DNA of 64,000 bases from Vescimonas fastidiosa (lineage in GTDB: Bacteria; Bacillota; Clostridia; Oscillospirales; Oscillospiraceae): contig NZ_AP023416.1 in the NCBI RefSeq assembly GCF_018326305.1, positions 124,001-188,000 of the forward strand, written 5' to 3'. Made by a program: the position numbers and the translations under genes. Of this stretch, positions 42,093 to 49,134 are shown piece by piece. The notes under the pieces are model-generated. The model saw nothing but the letters and a program-made list of their open reading frames with translations. It ran no database searches and was not told where the DNA came from. The first letter of the stretch is position 1. Each line of letters begins with the position of its first letter.

Positions 42093-44333
42093 ATGGCAAA
42101 GAAGAAAACAGAACCGAAAGCCGTCCATCCCACCGCAGACCCCAATGTTATGGGGCTGCGGGGCACGGTGGTGGAGCAGCCCATCACCTCTACCCTGGAC
42201 GAGAACTACATGCCCTACGCCATGAGCGTTATCGTCTCCCGGGCCATCCCGGAGATCGACGGCTTCAAGCCCTCCCACCGCAAGCTCCTGTACACCATGT
42301 ACAAGATGGGCCTGCTGACGGGGAACCGCACCAAGTCCGCCAACATCGTGGGCCAGACCATGCGCCTGAATCCCCACGGCGACCAGGCCATTTACGAGAC
42401 TATGGTGCGCCTGGCCAAGGGCAACGAGTCCCTGCTGCACCCCTTCGTGGACAGCAAGGGCAACTTCGGCAAGGTCTACTCCCGGGACATGGCCTACGCC
42501 GCCAGCCGCTATACCGAGGCAAAGCTGGCCCCCATCTGCGCGGAGCTTTTCCGGGATCTGGACTGCGATGCCGTGGACTTTGTGGACAACTACGACAACA
42601 CCACCAAGGAGCCGGCCCTGCTGCCCACCACCTATCCCAATGTGCTGGTGAGCGCCAATCAGGGCATCGCCGTGGGCATGGCATCGCAAATCTGCGGGTT
42701 TAATCTGGGGGAGGTCTGCGACACCACCATCCAGCTGCTGAAAAATCCCGACCACGACATTGCCACTACCCTGCTGGCTCCGGATTTTTCCACCGGGGGG
42801 CAAATTCTCTGTGACCCGGAGGAGCTGGGGCGCATTTATGAAACCGGCCGGGGCGGTGTGAAGGTCCGGGCCAAGTACCGCTATATCAAAAGCGAAAACA
42901 TTATCGAAATTTACGAGATCCCCTATTCCACCTCCCTGGAGGCCATTTTGGACAAGGTCTCCGAACTGATGAAGGCCGGGAAAATCAAGGAGATCAGCGA
43001 CATGCGGGACGAGACGGACCTCTCGGGCCTGAAGCTGGCCATCGACCTGAAGCGGGGTATAGACCCGGACAAGCTCATGCAGAAGCTCTTCCGCCTGACC
43101 CCCCTGCAGGACACGGTGAGCTGCAACTTTAACATCCTCATCGCCGGAATGCCTCGGGTGCTGGGGGTCCGGGCGCTGCTGGAGGAGTGGCTGGCCTGGC
43201 GCACGGAATGCGTGCGGAGACGGGTGTACTTCGTGCTGCACAAAAAGCAGGAGAAGCTGCACCTTTTGCAGGGCCTCAAGCGCATTTTGCTGGACATTGA
43301 CAAGGCCATTGAGATCATCCGCCAGACCGAGGAGGAGGCGGAGGTGGTGCCCAACCTGATGATCGGCTTCGGCATCGACCAGATCCAGGCGGAGTATGTG
43401 GCGGAGATCAAGCTGCGCAACATCAATAAGGAATACATCCTCAAGCGGGTGCAGGAGACCGCCGCCCTGGCCGAGGAAATCGAGGACCTGGAGGACACCC
43501 TGCAAAAGCCCGCCCGCATCCGCAAGATCATCGTGGGAGAGCTGGAGGAGGTGCGGAAAAAGTACGCCCAGCCCCGGAAAACGGAGATCATTTTCAGCCA
43601 TGAGGCGGAGTACGAGGAGGAGCCGGAGGAGACCCCGGACTATCCCGTGACGCTGTTTTTGTCCCGGGAGGGGTATTTTAAGAAAATCACCGCCCAGTCT
43701 CTGCGCATGAGCGGCGAGCAGAAGTTCAAGGAGGGCGACGGGCTTTTCCGCCAAATCGAGGCCACCAACAACACCGAGCTGATGTTCTTCACCGACCGCC
43801 AGCAGGTGTATAAGGTCCGGGCCGCCGACTTTGCCGACGGCAAGGCGTCGTTGCTGGGGGACTATCTGCCCACCAAGCTGGGGATGGACGAGGAGGAAAA
43901 GGTCATCGACCTGGTGCTGCCCGGGGATTACAGCGGGCATGTGCTGTTTTTCTTTGAAAACGGCAAGTGCGCAAGGGTCTCCCTCTCGGCCTACGCCACC
44001 ACCTCCAACCGCCGCAAGCTCACCGGGGCCTACTCTGACAAGAGTCCCCTGGCGGCTCTGCTGAAGCTGACGGAGGACAAGGAGCTGGCCCTCATCAGCA
44101 CGGAGCCGAGAGCCCTGCTGCTGCACACGGCCCTGCTTGCACCCAAGACCACCCGCGCCACCCAGGGCGTGGCGGTGATGAACATGAAGCCCCGGTATCA
44201 CCTGGACCGGGTCTGCACCCCGGAGGAGAGCGGCATCACGAATCTTGCCCGCTACCGGGTGCGCAGCATCCCCGCCGCCGGGGCCTTGCTCCGGGAGGAG
44301 GACCAGGGCCGGGAGCAGATGTCTCTTTTGTAA
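42093..44333 (+). CDS. Divergent type IIA topoisomerase cleavage subunit (ParC/GyrA-like)
   Basis: 746 residues. Winged-helix/tower cleavage core with YAMSVIVSRAIP, the active-site Tyr140 in AASRYTEAKL, then coiled-coil and a C-terminal part with three to four beta-pinwheel-like blades (SREGYFKKI, TDRQQVYKV, ENGKCARVS). No GyrA box (QRRGG) is seen, so decatenation is more likely than supercoiling. The positions matching E. coli GyrA Ser83 and Asp87 are Gln98 and Glu102. AAAGGAATTATCTTTC precedes the ATG. It pairs with the ParE-like subunit upstream. Confidence 0.87.
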   Translation: MAKKKTEPKAVHPTADPNVMGLRGTVVEQPITSTLDENYMPYAMSVIVSRAIPEIDGFKPSHRKLLYTMYKMGLLTGNRTKSANIVGQTMRLNPHGDQAIYETMVRLAKGNESLLHPFVDSKGNFGKVYSRDMAYAASRYTEAKLAPICAELFRDLDCDAVDFVDNYDNTTKEPALLPTTYPNVLVSANQGIAVGMASQICGFNLGEVCDTTIQLLKNPDHDIATTLLAPDFSTGGQILCDPEELGRIYETGRGGVKVRAKYRYIKSENIIEIYEIPYSTSLEAILDKVSELMKAGKIKEISDMRDETDLSGLKLAIDLKRGIDPDKLMQKLFRLTPLQDTVSCNFNILIAGMPRVLGVRALLEEWLAWRTECVRRRVYFVLHKKQEKLHLLQGLKRILLDIDKAIEIIRQTEEEAEVVPNLMIGFGIDQIQAEYVAEIKLRNINKEYILKRVQETAALAEEIEDLEDTLQKPARIRKIIVGELEEVRKKYAQPRKTEIIFSHEAEYEEEPEETPDYPVTLFLSREGYFKKITAQSLRMSGEQKFKEGDGLFRQIEATNNTELMFFTDRQQVYKVRAADFADGKASLLGDYLPTKLGMDEEEKVIDLVLPGDYSGHVLFFFENGKCARVSLSAYATTSNRRKLTGAYSDKSPLAALLKLTEDKELALISTEPRALLLHTALLAPKTTRATQGVAVMNMKPRYHLDRVCTPEESGITNLARYRVRSIPAAGALLREEDQGREQMSLL

Positions 44334-44340
44334 AATATCT

Positions 44341-44377
44341 GCAGAAAATTCCTACGGAATTTTCTGTCAAAAGGCCT
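44341..44377 (+). repeat. Hairpin-1 fragment of the four-hairpin element (H)
   Basis: CAGAAAATTCC/GGAATTTTCTG followed by TCAAAAGGCCTGC, the start of the first linker. The rest is missing. It is placed directly after the ParC-like stop, where it may act as a terminator. Confidence 0.55.
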
Positions 44378-44410
44378 GCCCCCAGAATAGACAGAAAGAG
44401 GAAGGATCAC

Positions 44411-44848
44411 ATGGGATTTGACTTAGCACACACCATAAGCGCCCTATCAAAGCTGGCGCTGCGGACCAGCAGGAATCGGCGCAGTCAGGAGGAAATCGAC
44501 TTTTTCAATTGGCTGGATGCGGCCCTGTGCAAAGAGCTTCCCGGCAATGTTGAGGCCATCAACTTCAATTTATATGAAGACGGCGGGGACAAGTGGTCTG
44601 CGGAGTTGGCGGGCACCTCCGCCTTTGACGAAAGTAGCTCCGACTGGGCCTGCCACGAGGTCTACACCACCCGGGATATGCCGTTTGTCCTCATGAAAGA
44701 GAGTAACTGGAAAACCGTGGAGAGCCTGTTCGTTTCCCTGCTGGAAAAATATCTTGACGGCGGGAAGTATGCTTCGGCGCTGAAAAAATACCGCGCTGTG
44801 GGCGTCGGCTTTGTGGACGGAGATTTACACATCCTTTATAAAAAATGA
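44411..44848 (+). CDS. Hypothetical protein of 145 residues
   Basis: Soluble, mixed alpha/beta, acidic, with Trp and Cys scattered (NWLDAAL, DWACHEVYTTRD, FVSLLEKYL). No signal peptide and no motif I recognise. AGAGGAAGGATCAC gives a good ribosome binding site. The size and composition resemble immunity-type or SMI1-like proteins, but this is only an impression. It lies 78 bp after the ParC-like gene and 21 bp before a lipoprotein gene. Confidence 0.6.
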   Translation: MGFDLAHTISALSKLALRTSRNRRSQEEIDFFNWLDAALCKELPGNVEAINFNLYEDGGDKWSAELAGTSAFDESSSDWACHEVYTTRDMPFVLMKESNWKTVESLFVSLLEKYLDGGKYASALKKYRAVGVGFVDGDLHILYKK

Positions 44849-44869
44849 GCTCGAAGAAAGGAGCGCTCC

Positions 44870-45520
44870 ATGAAAAAAAGAATTCTCCCCCTGCTTCTGT
44901 GCGGGGCGCTGCTTTTGTCCGGATGCGGGCTGCTGCGGCGGGAATACTCCCGCACAGAGCCACACAGCGCCACCTATTACGAGGGCGACCGGCGGGATGT
45001 GCTCCGGGCGGAGAGCTACCAGGATCTGGTCAATGACCTGCTGCTCCTGGTGGCCGCCCACGCGGAGGAGGGCACCGTGTGGTACTACGCAGAGGAGGAG
45101 ACCGACCTGTCCCAGGAGGCCCAGCGGGCCTGCGCCGAGGTGCAGCAGGAGACGCCCCTGGGGGCCTACGCCCTGGACTATCTCACCTACACCGTGGACG
45201 ACGGGGGCCGGGGCTACACCCAGCTCCGCTTCACCGCCGGATACCGCCGCACCCTCCAGCAGATACAGAGCATCGTTCACGCCACCGGCGGCGCGGCCCT
45301 GACGGACCTGCTCCGGGCGGCGGCCCAGAACGGAGGCAAGGAGCTGGTGGTGCAGATGGGCACCTCCGGCAGCACCCGTCAGGCGGTGCTGGACACGGTG
45401 AACGCCGTTCAGGCTGATCTGCACCTCGCTGACCGGCCCTGGCAGGTGCAGTTTTACCCGGACACTGACACCGTGGGCATCGTGGAAATCATTTTGGACT
45501 CCGCCACTCCGGAGGCCTGA
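44870..45520 (+). CDS. Lipoprotein, unknown function
   Basis: 216 residues. Signal peptide with lipobox LSGC (MKKRILPLLLCGALLLSGCG), then an extracytoplasmic domain with a conserved-looking AESYQDLVNDLLLLVA stretch and TAGYRRTLQQIQSIV. Should be tethered to the outer membrane face. AAGAAAGGAGCGCTCC precedes the ATG. It probably shares a transcript with the hypothetical gene before it. No function assigned. Confidence 0.65.
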   Translation: MKKRILPLLLCGALLLSGCGLLRREYSRTEPHSATYYEGDRRDVLRAESYQDLVNDLLLLVAAHAEEGTVWYYAEEETDLSQEAQRACAEVQQETPLGAYALDYLTYTVDDGGRGYTQLRFTAGYRRTLQQIQSIVHATGGAALTDLLRAAAQNGGKELVVQMGTSGSTRQAVLDTVNAVQADLHLADRPWQVQFYPDTDTVGIVEIILDSATPEA

Positions 45521-45607
45521 CACCGGCGGGAAAATGGGTGTACTAAAGATAGTAAAGTGCTGCGACAAGCGGTTAGCCCTATCAAGTTAGATTTTCAAAG
45601 CAAAGCC

Positions 45608-45643
45608 TCGAAACCGTCACTTGGCAGAGTGGCGGTTTCTGTG
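45608..45643 (+). terminator. Terminator-like hairpin after the lipoprotein gene
   Basis: AAACCGTCACT/AGTGGCGGTTT followed by CTGTGTTTT, about 90 bp beyond the stop. The intervening 45540-45600 stretch holds nothing I recognise. Confidence 0.5.
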
Positions 45644-45694
45644 TTTTACGATGATCTTAACGGTGAAAAAAATCGGCAGGAGCAGAAAAAGGGC

Positions 45695-45723
45695 TTGACA
45701 ACAGCCCTTCTATGCCTTATAAT
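45695..45723 (+). promoter_or_regulatory. Consensus promoter of tRNA-Gly
   Basis: -35 TTGACA (45695-45700), exactly 17 nt, -10 TATAAT (45718-45723), a perfect sigma-A promoter as expected for a tRNA gene. Confidence 0.9.
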
Positions 45724-45735
45724 AACCATTGTTGT

Positions 45736-45811
45736 GCGGGCGTAGCTCATCTGGTAGAGCGCGACCTTGCCAAGGTCGAGGTAGCGAGTTCGAGCCTCGT
45801 CGCCCGCTCCA
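45736..45811 (+). tRNA. tRNA-Gly (GCC anticodon)
   Basis: 76 nt with acceptor stem GCGGGCG/CGCCCGC, D arm, anticodon loop CTTGCCAAG (GCC), T arm GTTCGAGCC and an encoded CCA end. The cloverleaf is complete. The promoter is perfect and a terminator follows at once. Its 3' 21 nt plus following bases are duplicated 164 bp downstream. Confidence 0.97.
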
Positions 45812-45983
45812 AAAAGAAACACCATCCGTCAGGATGGTGTTTCTTTTTGGTCATGTCGGGCAGAGACTCGAAAGGGCACGAGCGCAGCGAGAAAAACATG
45901 CCGGTGGCATGTTTTGGTGCCCGTGTGCGTGTGGCGGCCCGGCAGGGCCGCCAGCGAGCCTCGTCGCCCGCTCCAAAAAGAAA
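45791..45983 (+). repeat. 29-bp direct repeat of the tRNA-Gly 3' end (att-like)
   Basis: The block beginning CGAGCCTCGTCGCCCGCTCC and ending AAAAAGAAA occurs at 45791-45819 (tRNA 3' end plus terminator start) and exactly again at 45955-45983, where it is again followed by a terminator hairpin (GACACC/GGTGTC type). Such duplication of a tRNA 3' end is the usual footprint of site-specific integration. Between the copies lie about 135 bp with a CATGCC/GGCATG hairpin and a GGCGGCCC/GGGCCGCC hairpin and no gene. Confidence 0.7.
45811..45850 (+). terminator. Terminator of tRNA-Gly
   Basis: AAGAAACACCATCC/GGATGGTGTTTCTT followed by T. Confidence 0.85.
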
Positions 45984-46063
45984 GACACCCGCAGGGGTGT
46001 CTTTCTTTTTGGAGCAGCACTTTTGCTCCGCAAAAGTGGTCGCCTGCGGGCGGGCGATTTAAC

Positions 46064-46098
46064 ATGCAAGGGAAACCCGACTAAGGTTTCCCTTGCAT
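46064..46098. repeat. Perfect 14-bp inverted repeat
   Basis: ATGCAAGGGAAACC and its exact inverse complement, with a 7-nt centre CGACTAA. It lies between the tRNA duplication and the recombinase remnant and may be the edge of the lost element. Confidence 0.6.
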
Positions 46099-46117
46099 AC
46101 ATTCCTTTCCTTGCGAT

Positions 46118-46309
46118 ATACAGGAGTGCGCACGGGCAGCAAAACCTGTGAGCAATCACACAATACTCGACGGCATAAAGAACCGCCCGATGGAATACGA
46201 TGACCGAATCGTCCGCCAACTGCTCGAATGTGTAGTGGTGGACTCAAAAGAACAGATTACCGCAATATTCAAAGGCGGTCTCAAATCGGTGCAGCCGCTG
46301 ACCAAATGA
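46118..46309 (+). pseudogene. Remnant of a site-specific serine recombinase (C-terminus)
   Basis: An open frame without a start reads ILDGIKNRPMEYDDRIVRQL, then LECVVVDSKEQITAIFKGGL and ends SVQPLTK. This matches the end of large serine recombinases (EYDD..VR.L...V.V......I.FK.GL). Everything upstream (catalytic and zinc-ribbon domains) is gone. Together with the tRNA 3'-end duplication it marks a vanished integrated element. Confidence 0.7.
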
Positions 46310-46487
46310 CAGCGGCTCACCGCTGCCCCTAACCTTGAAAGCTCAAGATTTTTCATAAGGGAACAAATACTACCCCCAAAAAGGCGAAAAAATCTATTTT
46401 ATAGTCCTACCACAAACAAGGTTCGGACGAACACCTATTTCTTCAGCGGTGGTTTCGCCGTGAAATGTTCGCTCTGATCCGCAACAG

Positions 46488-46530
46488 AAAAACGCCGTCT
46501 TGGAAGTGATCCCGAGACGGCGCTTTTTTA
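46488..46530 (+). terminator. Intrinsic terminator
   Basis: AAAACGCCGTCTTGG/CCGAGACGGCGCTTTTTT type stem, downstream of the recombinase remnant. Nothing else is recognised between 46310 and 46480. Confidence 0.75.
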
Positions 46531-46626
46531 CTATCCGCACATTCGCTTTCTGCTAATTCTCCTGCTACAATGGTTGCAAAAATAAAGAGGAGGTTATACA
46601 AATTCACCTTTTCCCTTACACTGTCC

Positions 46627-46655
46627 GCCCCTGTGCAACAGGGGCAGATTTTTTA
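46627..46655 (+). terminator. Terminator-like hairpin upstream of the polysaccharide genes
   Basis: GCCCCTGT/ACAGGGGC with a GCA loop and then AGATTTTTT. Upstream are a TACAAT box and GAGGAGG but no start codon, so it may close a short leader transcript. Confidence 0.55.
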
Positions 46656-46817
46656 GCCGGTGTTAAATTTCCGTATATTTCGATAATAGGAGAATTGCAA
46701 AAATTACGATTGATTCCACATAAATCCCCCTTATTTTTCGGTATATTGCCGAAAAAGCGCAACAAAAATCTACAAACAGGTATATAGGAAATGCTGGTAA
46801 ACTTATTCTTATATGTT

Positions 46818-46908
46818 ATAATTAGACCGTAAAATCTTTCGTTTATTCGGCAAAATGAGACAGGCACTTGTCCGGCGCAGCCCGCTGGGGCCGAAGGCAT
46901 TGCCTGTG
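46818..46908 (+). promoter_or_regulatory. -10 box and structured leader of the polysaccharide operon
   Basis: TATAAT (46818-46823) with a poor -35, then a leader in which ACAGGCA (46861-46867) pairs with TGCCTGT (46902-46908) around a GC-rich interior (GTCCGGCGC, GCTGGGGCCGAAGGC). I could not match it to a riboswitch class that I know. Confidence 0.4.
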
Positions 46909-46931
46909 ATTTAAGGGGACGAATCTGCATT

Positions 46932-47591
46932 ATGGATGAGAAAAAGTCCATAAAACTGGATTTTTGGAAGTGCATAGAGTACCTCCGCCCCAAGGCGGCG
47001 GTGGTGATCTGTCTGACGGTCCTATTGGCGTTGGGCGGATTTTTAACGGCGCGTTTTCTCATTCCCCCCACCTACCGTGCCGAGCTTCTTCTTTACGCCA
47101 GCAACAGTGGCGGCCCGGGCGTCGCCGAGCCGGCAACCCTCACCGCCTCCGACCTCGCCGCGTCCAAAAGTTTGGTGGATACCTGTGCGGCCCTGCTGGA
47201 CTCCCGGACCCTGTACGAGGAGGTGGCCCGGCTTTCAGACCCGGACGGCGGCTATAAGTCGTGGCACCGAAGGGTCACCGCCGCCTCCGCGGAGGGCTCG
47301 GAGGTGTTTCGAGTCTATGTGACCGATAGAGACCCGACCCGGGCCGCGGCCATAGCCAACGCGGTGGCGGAGGTTTTCCCGGGGTATGTCTCGGGCATTG
47401 CGGAGGGCTGCTCCCTGCATGTGGTGGATCGAGCCACCGTGCCGGAGGAGCGCTATGCTCCGAGCAGCGCCAAGTATGCAGCCCTGGCGGGACTGCTGGG
47501 CGCTGCGCTCTCGTGTGCGTGGGTCGTTATGAGTGGGCTGGCTGCCGAGCTCAGGGGCAGCGCTGCCTGTGCTGCCTATAAGGGGAGGTAG
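46932..47591 (+). CDS. Wzz/YveK-type chain-length or capsule co-polymerase protein
   Basis: 219 residues. Membrane helix about 22-44, extracytoplasmic segment with the Wzz-type pattern (PPTYRAELLLYAS, VFRVYVTDRDPTRAAAIANAVAEVFP), a second membrane helix about 186-206 and a short tail. It should set glycan chain length with a kinase or polymerase partner; none is present nearby. It is followed by its own terminator-like hairpin, which isolates it from the next gene. Confidence 0.8.
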   Translation: MDEKKSIKLDFWKCIEYLRPKAAVVICLTVLLALGGFLTARFLIPPTYRAELLLYASNSGGPGVAEPATLTASDLAASKSLVDTCAALLDSRTLYEEVARLSDPDGGYKSWHRRVTAASAEGSEVFRVYVTDRDPTRAAAIANAVAEVFPGYVSGIAEGCSLHVVDRATVPEERYAPSSAKYAALAGLLGAALSCAWVVMSGLAAELRGSAACAAYKGR

Positions 47592-47622
47592 AGCCAGCGG
47601 CAGCAGCCGTAACGATGGAAAG

Positions 47623-47657
47623 AGCCGGGGACGAGAGCGTGTCCTCCGGCTTTTTCT
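47623..47657 (+). terminator. Terminator-like hairpin after the Wzz-like gene
   Basis: AGCCGGGGAC/GTCCTCCGGCT (one bulge) followed by TTTTTCT. It would attenuate transcription of the sugar transferase gene. Confidence 0.55.
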
Positions 47658-47768
47658 CTTGTGGCCCGACGGGTATGCCGGGAAAAATCTGTCAGATCTT
47701 CGAGGCCGTTATGAATACACATAGGAGAGGTTTTTTACGAGAAGTATATCAAGCTGCCCCAGGACACG

Positions 47769-48452
47769 GTGCTGGCTCTGGTGGCCCTGGCGGTACTGAG
47801 CCCGGTGCTGGGTCTGGTGGCCCTGGCGGTGCGGCTGCACCTGGGTGCGCCGGTGCTGTTTCGCCAGGAGCGGGCGGGAAAGGACGGCCGGAGCTTCACC
47901 CTGTATAAGTTCCGCACCATGTCCGACCGGCGGGACGCCGCCGGAGCCCTGCTGCCGGACGAGCAGCGGCTGGACGGGTTCGGCCGGTTTCTGCGCAGCA
48001 CCTCCTTAGACGAGCTGCCGTCGCTGTGGAATGTGGTAAGCGGCAGCTGCGCCCTGTGCGGGCCCCGACCGCTGTATGTGAAATATGTGCCGCTGTACAG
48101 CCCCCGGCAGGCCCGGCGGCTGTGGGTGCGTCCGGGGCTTACGGGCTTGGCTCAGGTCAGCGGACGCAACGCCATCGGTTGGGAGGAAAAATTTTCCTAT
48201 GATGTGCGCTATGTGGAGGGCATTACTTTTTGGGGAGACTGGAGAATCCTTTTCAAAACCGTCCGTATGGTCCTGCGCCGGGAGGGCATCACCGCCCCGG
48301 GCTGCGCCACGGCGGAGGAATTCAAGGGAGGGAAAGAGGCGAGAGCGGAGCATGAACAAGCTCCTTGTGATCCTCGGCGCCGGCGGCCATGGCAGAGCCG
48401 TGGCCGATGCCGCGCTGAAAATGGGCTACCGCACCATCGTGTTCCTGGATGA
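47769..48452 (+). CDS. Initiating sugar-phosphate transferase (PglC/EpsL-type), start codon apparently lost
   Basis: Homology begins before any start codon: the open frame reads YEKYIKLPQDTVLALVALAV from 47736, as in small bacterial-sugar-transferase proteins, but the codon where ATG is expected (47733, 6 nt after AGGAGAGG) is TTT. The first usable start is GTG at 47769, inside the membrane hairpin. The rest is canonical: FRQERAGKDG, TLYKFRTM, LRSTSLDELPSLWNV, GPRPLY and RPGLTGLAQVSGRN. It would transfer a sugar-phosphate to undecaprenyl-phosphate. The 3' end runs 101 bp into the next gene. Probably damaged, or a sequencing error. Confidence 0.7.
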   Translation: MLALVALAVLSPVLGLVALAVRLHLGAPVLFRQERAGKDGRSFTLYKFRTMSDRRDAAGALLPDEQRLDGFGRFLRSTSLDELPSLWNVVSGSCALCGPRPLYVKYVPLYSPRQARRLWVRPGLTGLAQVSGRNAIGWEEKFSYDVRYVEGITFWGDWRILFKTVRMVLRREGITAPGCATAEEFKGGKEARAEHEQAPCDPRRRRPWQSRGRCRAENGLPHHRVPG

Positions 48453-48975
48453 CCGCGCCGCAGGCCGGTGCATCGGCTTCCCCATTGCGGGGCCGCTGGA
48501 CCGGGCGGAGGCGCTGCGGGACGGGAAAACGGACTTTGTCATCGCCCTGGGCGATAACCGCCTGCGCCGCCGGGTGGCCATGGGGCACGATCTGCCCTGG
48601 GCCCGGATCGTTCACCCCTCCGCCCAAATCAGTCCCTTTGCGGAGCTGGGGGCGGGTACGGTGGTCCTGGCCGGGGCGGCGGTGAATGTCTGCGCCCGGG
48701 TGGGCCGGCACTGCATCGTCAACACCGGGGCCGTGGTGGAGCACGACAATGTGCTGGAGGACTTTGCGCAGGTGGCACCCCGGGCGGCCCTGGGCGGCTC
48801 GGTACGGGTGGGGGCCCTGGCGCAGATCGGCATTGGCGCGGTGGTAAAGAACAATGTCGCCGTGGGCATGGGCTGCGTCATCGGCGCCGGAGCCGTGGTG
48901 GTGAAGTCCACGGAGCCCGGGGGCGTATATGTAGGCGTCCCGGCCTGGAGACGGGAGAAGGGGGCCGCCGTATGA
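48352..48975 (+). CDS. PglD/NeuD-type sugar O- or N-acetyltransferase
   Basis: 207 residues. N-terminal Rossmann-like part with ILGAGGHGRAVADAA (about 7-21), then a left-handed beta-helix of hexapeptide repeats (about 95-195) with the catalytic-type His in VEHDNVLEDF. Typical partner of PglC-type transferases in making acetylated amino sugars. The start has only a weak GAGAGCGGAG upstream, and the long overlap with the transferase gene is unusual. The stop overlaps the next ATG (ATGA). Confidence 0.8.
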   Translation: MNKLLVILGAGGHGRAVADAALKMGYRTIVFLDDRAAGRCIGFPIAGPLDRAEALRDGKTDFVIALGDNRLRRRVAMGHDLPWARIVHPSAQISPFAELGAGTVVLAGAAVNVCARVGRHCIVNTGAVVEHDNVLEDFAQVAPRAALGGSVRVGALAQIGIGAVVKNNVAVGMGCVIGAGAVVVKSTEPGGVYVGVPAWRREKGAAV

Positions 48976-49029
48976 ACATTTTCCTGCCGGACAGGCTGCC
49001 CCGGAAGTTTTTCTGCTCAACTATTTAAT
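48973..49029 (+). pseudogene. Truncated 18-codon stub of a third polysaccharide gene
   Basis: ATG overlapping the previous stop in an ATGA junction, reading MNIFLPDRLPRKFFCSTI and then stop. The coupling implies a real gene once followed. Its first five residues resemble the start of PglE-type aminotransferases (weak evidence). An intrinsic terminator follows. Confidence 0.45.
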
Positions 49030-49069
49030 TCTTACCGAGCCGCGCGTCTAACGGGTGGTTTTGGCAGAC

Positions 49070-49116
49070 AAAGAAGCCCGGCACCGCGCCATATAGCGTG
49101 ATGCCGGGCTTTAAGC
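49070..49116. terminator. Bidirectional terminator between the polysaccharide genes and rlmD
   Basis: AAGCCCGGCA/TGCCGGGCTT with a long loop that contains CCGCGCCATATAGCG. Confidence 0.75.
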
Positions 49117-49134
49117 TGTATACTTACTTCGCGG

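Noticed and set aside
45955..45983. Second tRNA-Gly gene
   Set aside because: Only the 3' end of the tRNA is repeated; there is no D arm or anticodon arm upstream.
46861..46908. c-di-GMP or other known riboswitch before the polysaccharide genes
   Set aside because: One closing stem and a GC-rich interior are visible, but none of the conserved cores I know could be placed, so it is left as an unassigned leader.
47711..47760. Programmed frameshift at GGTTTTTTAC joining an upstream ATG to the sugar transferase
   Set aside because: The upstream frame would need a +1 shift, whereas the T TTT TTA heptamer favours -1. The upstream peptide has no similarity to the family.
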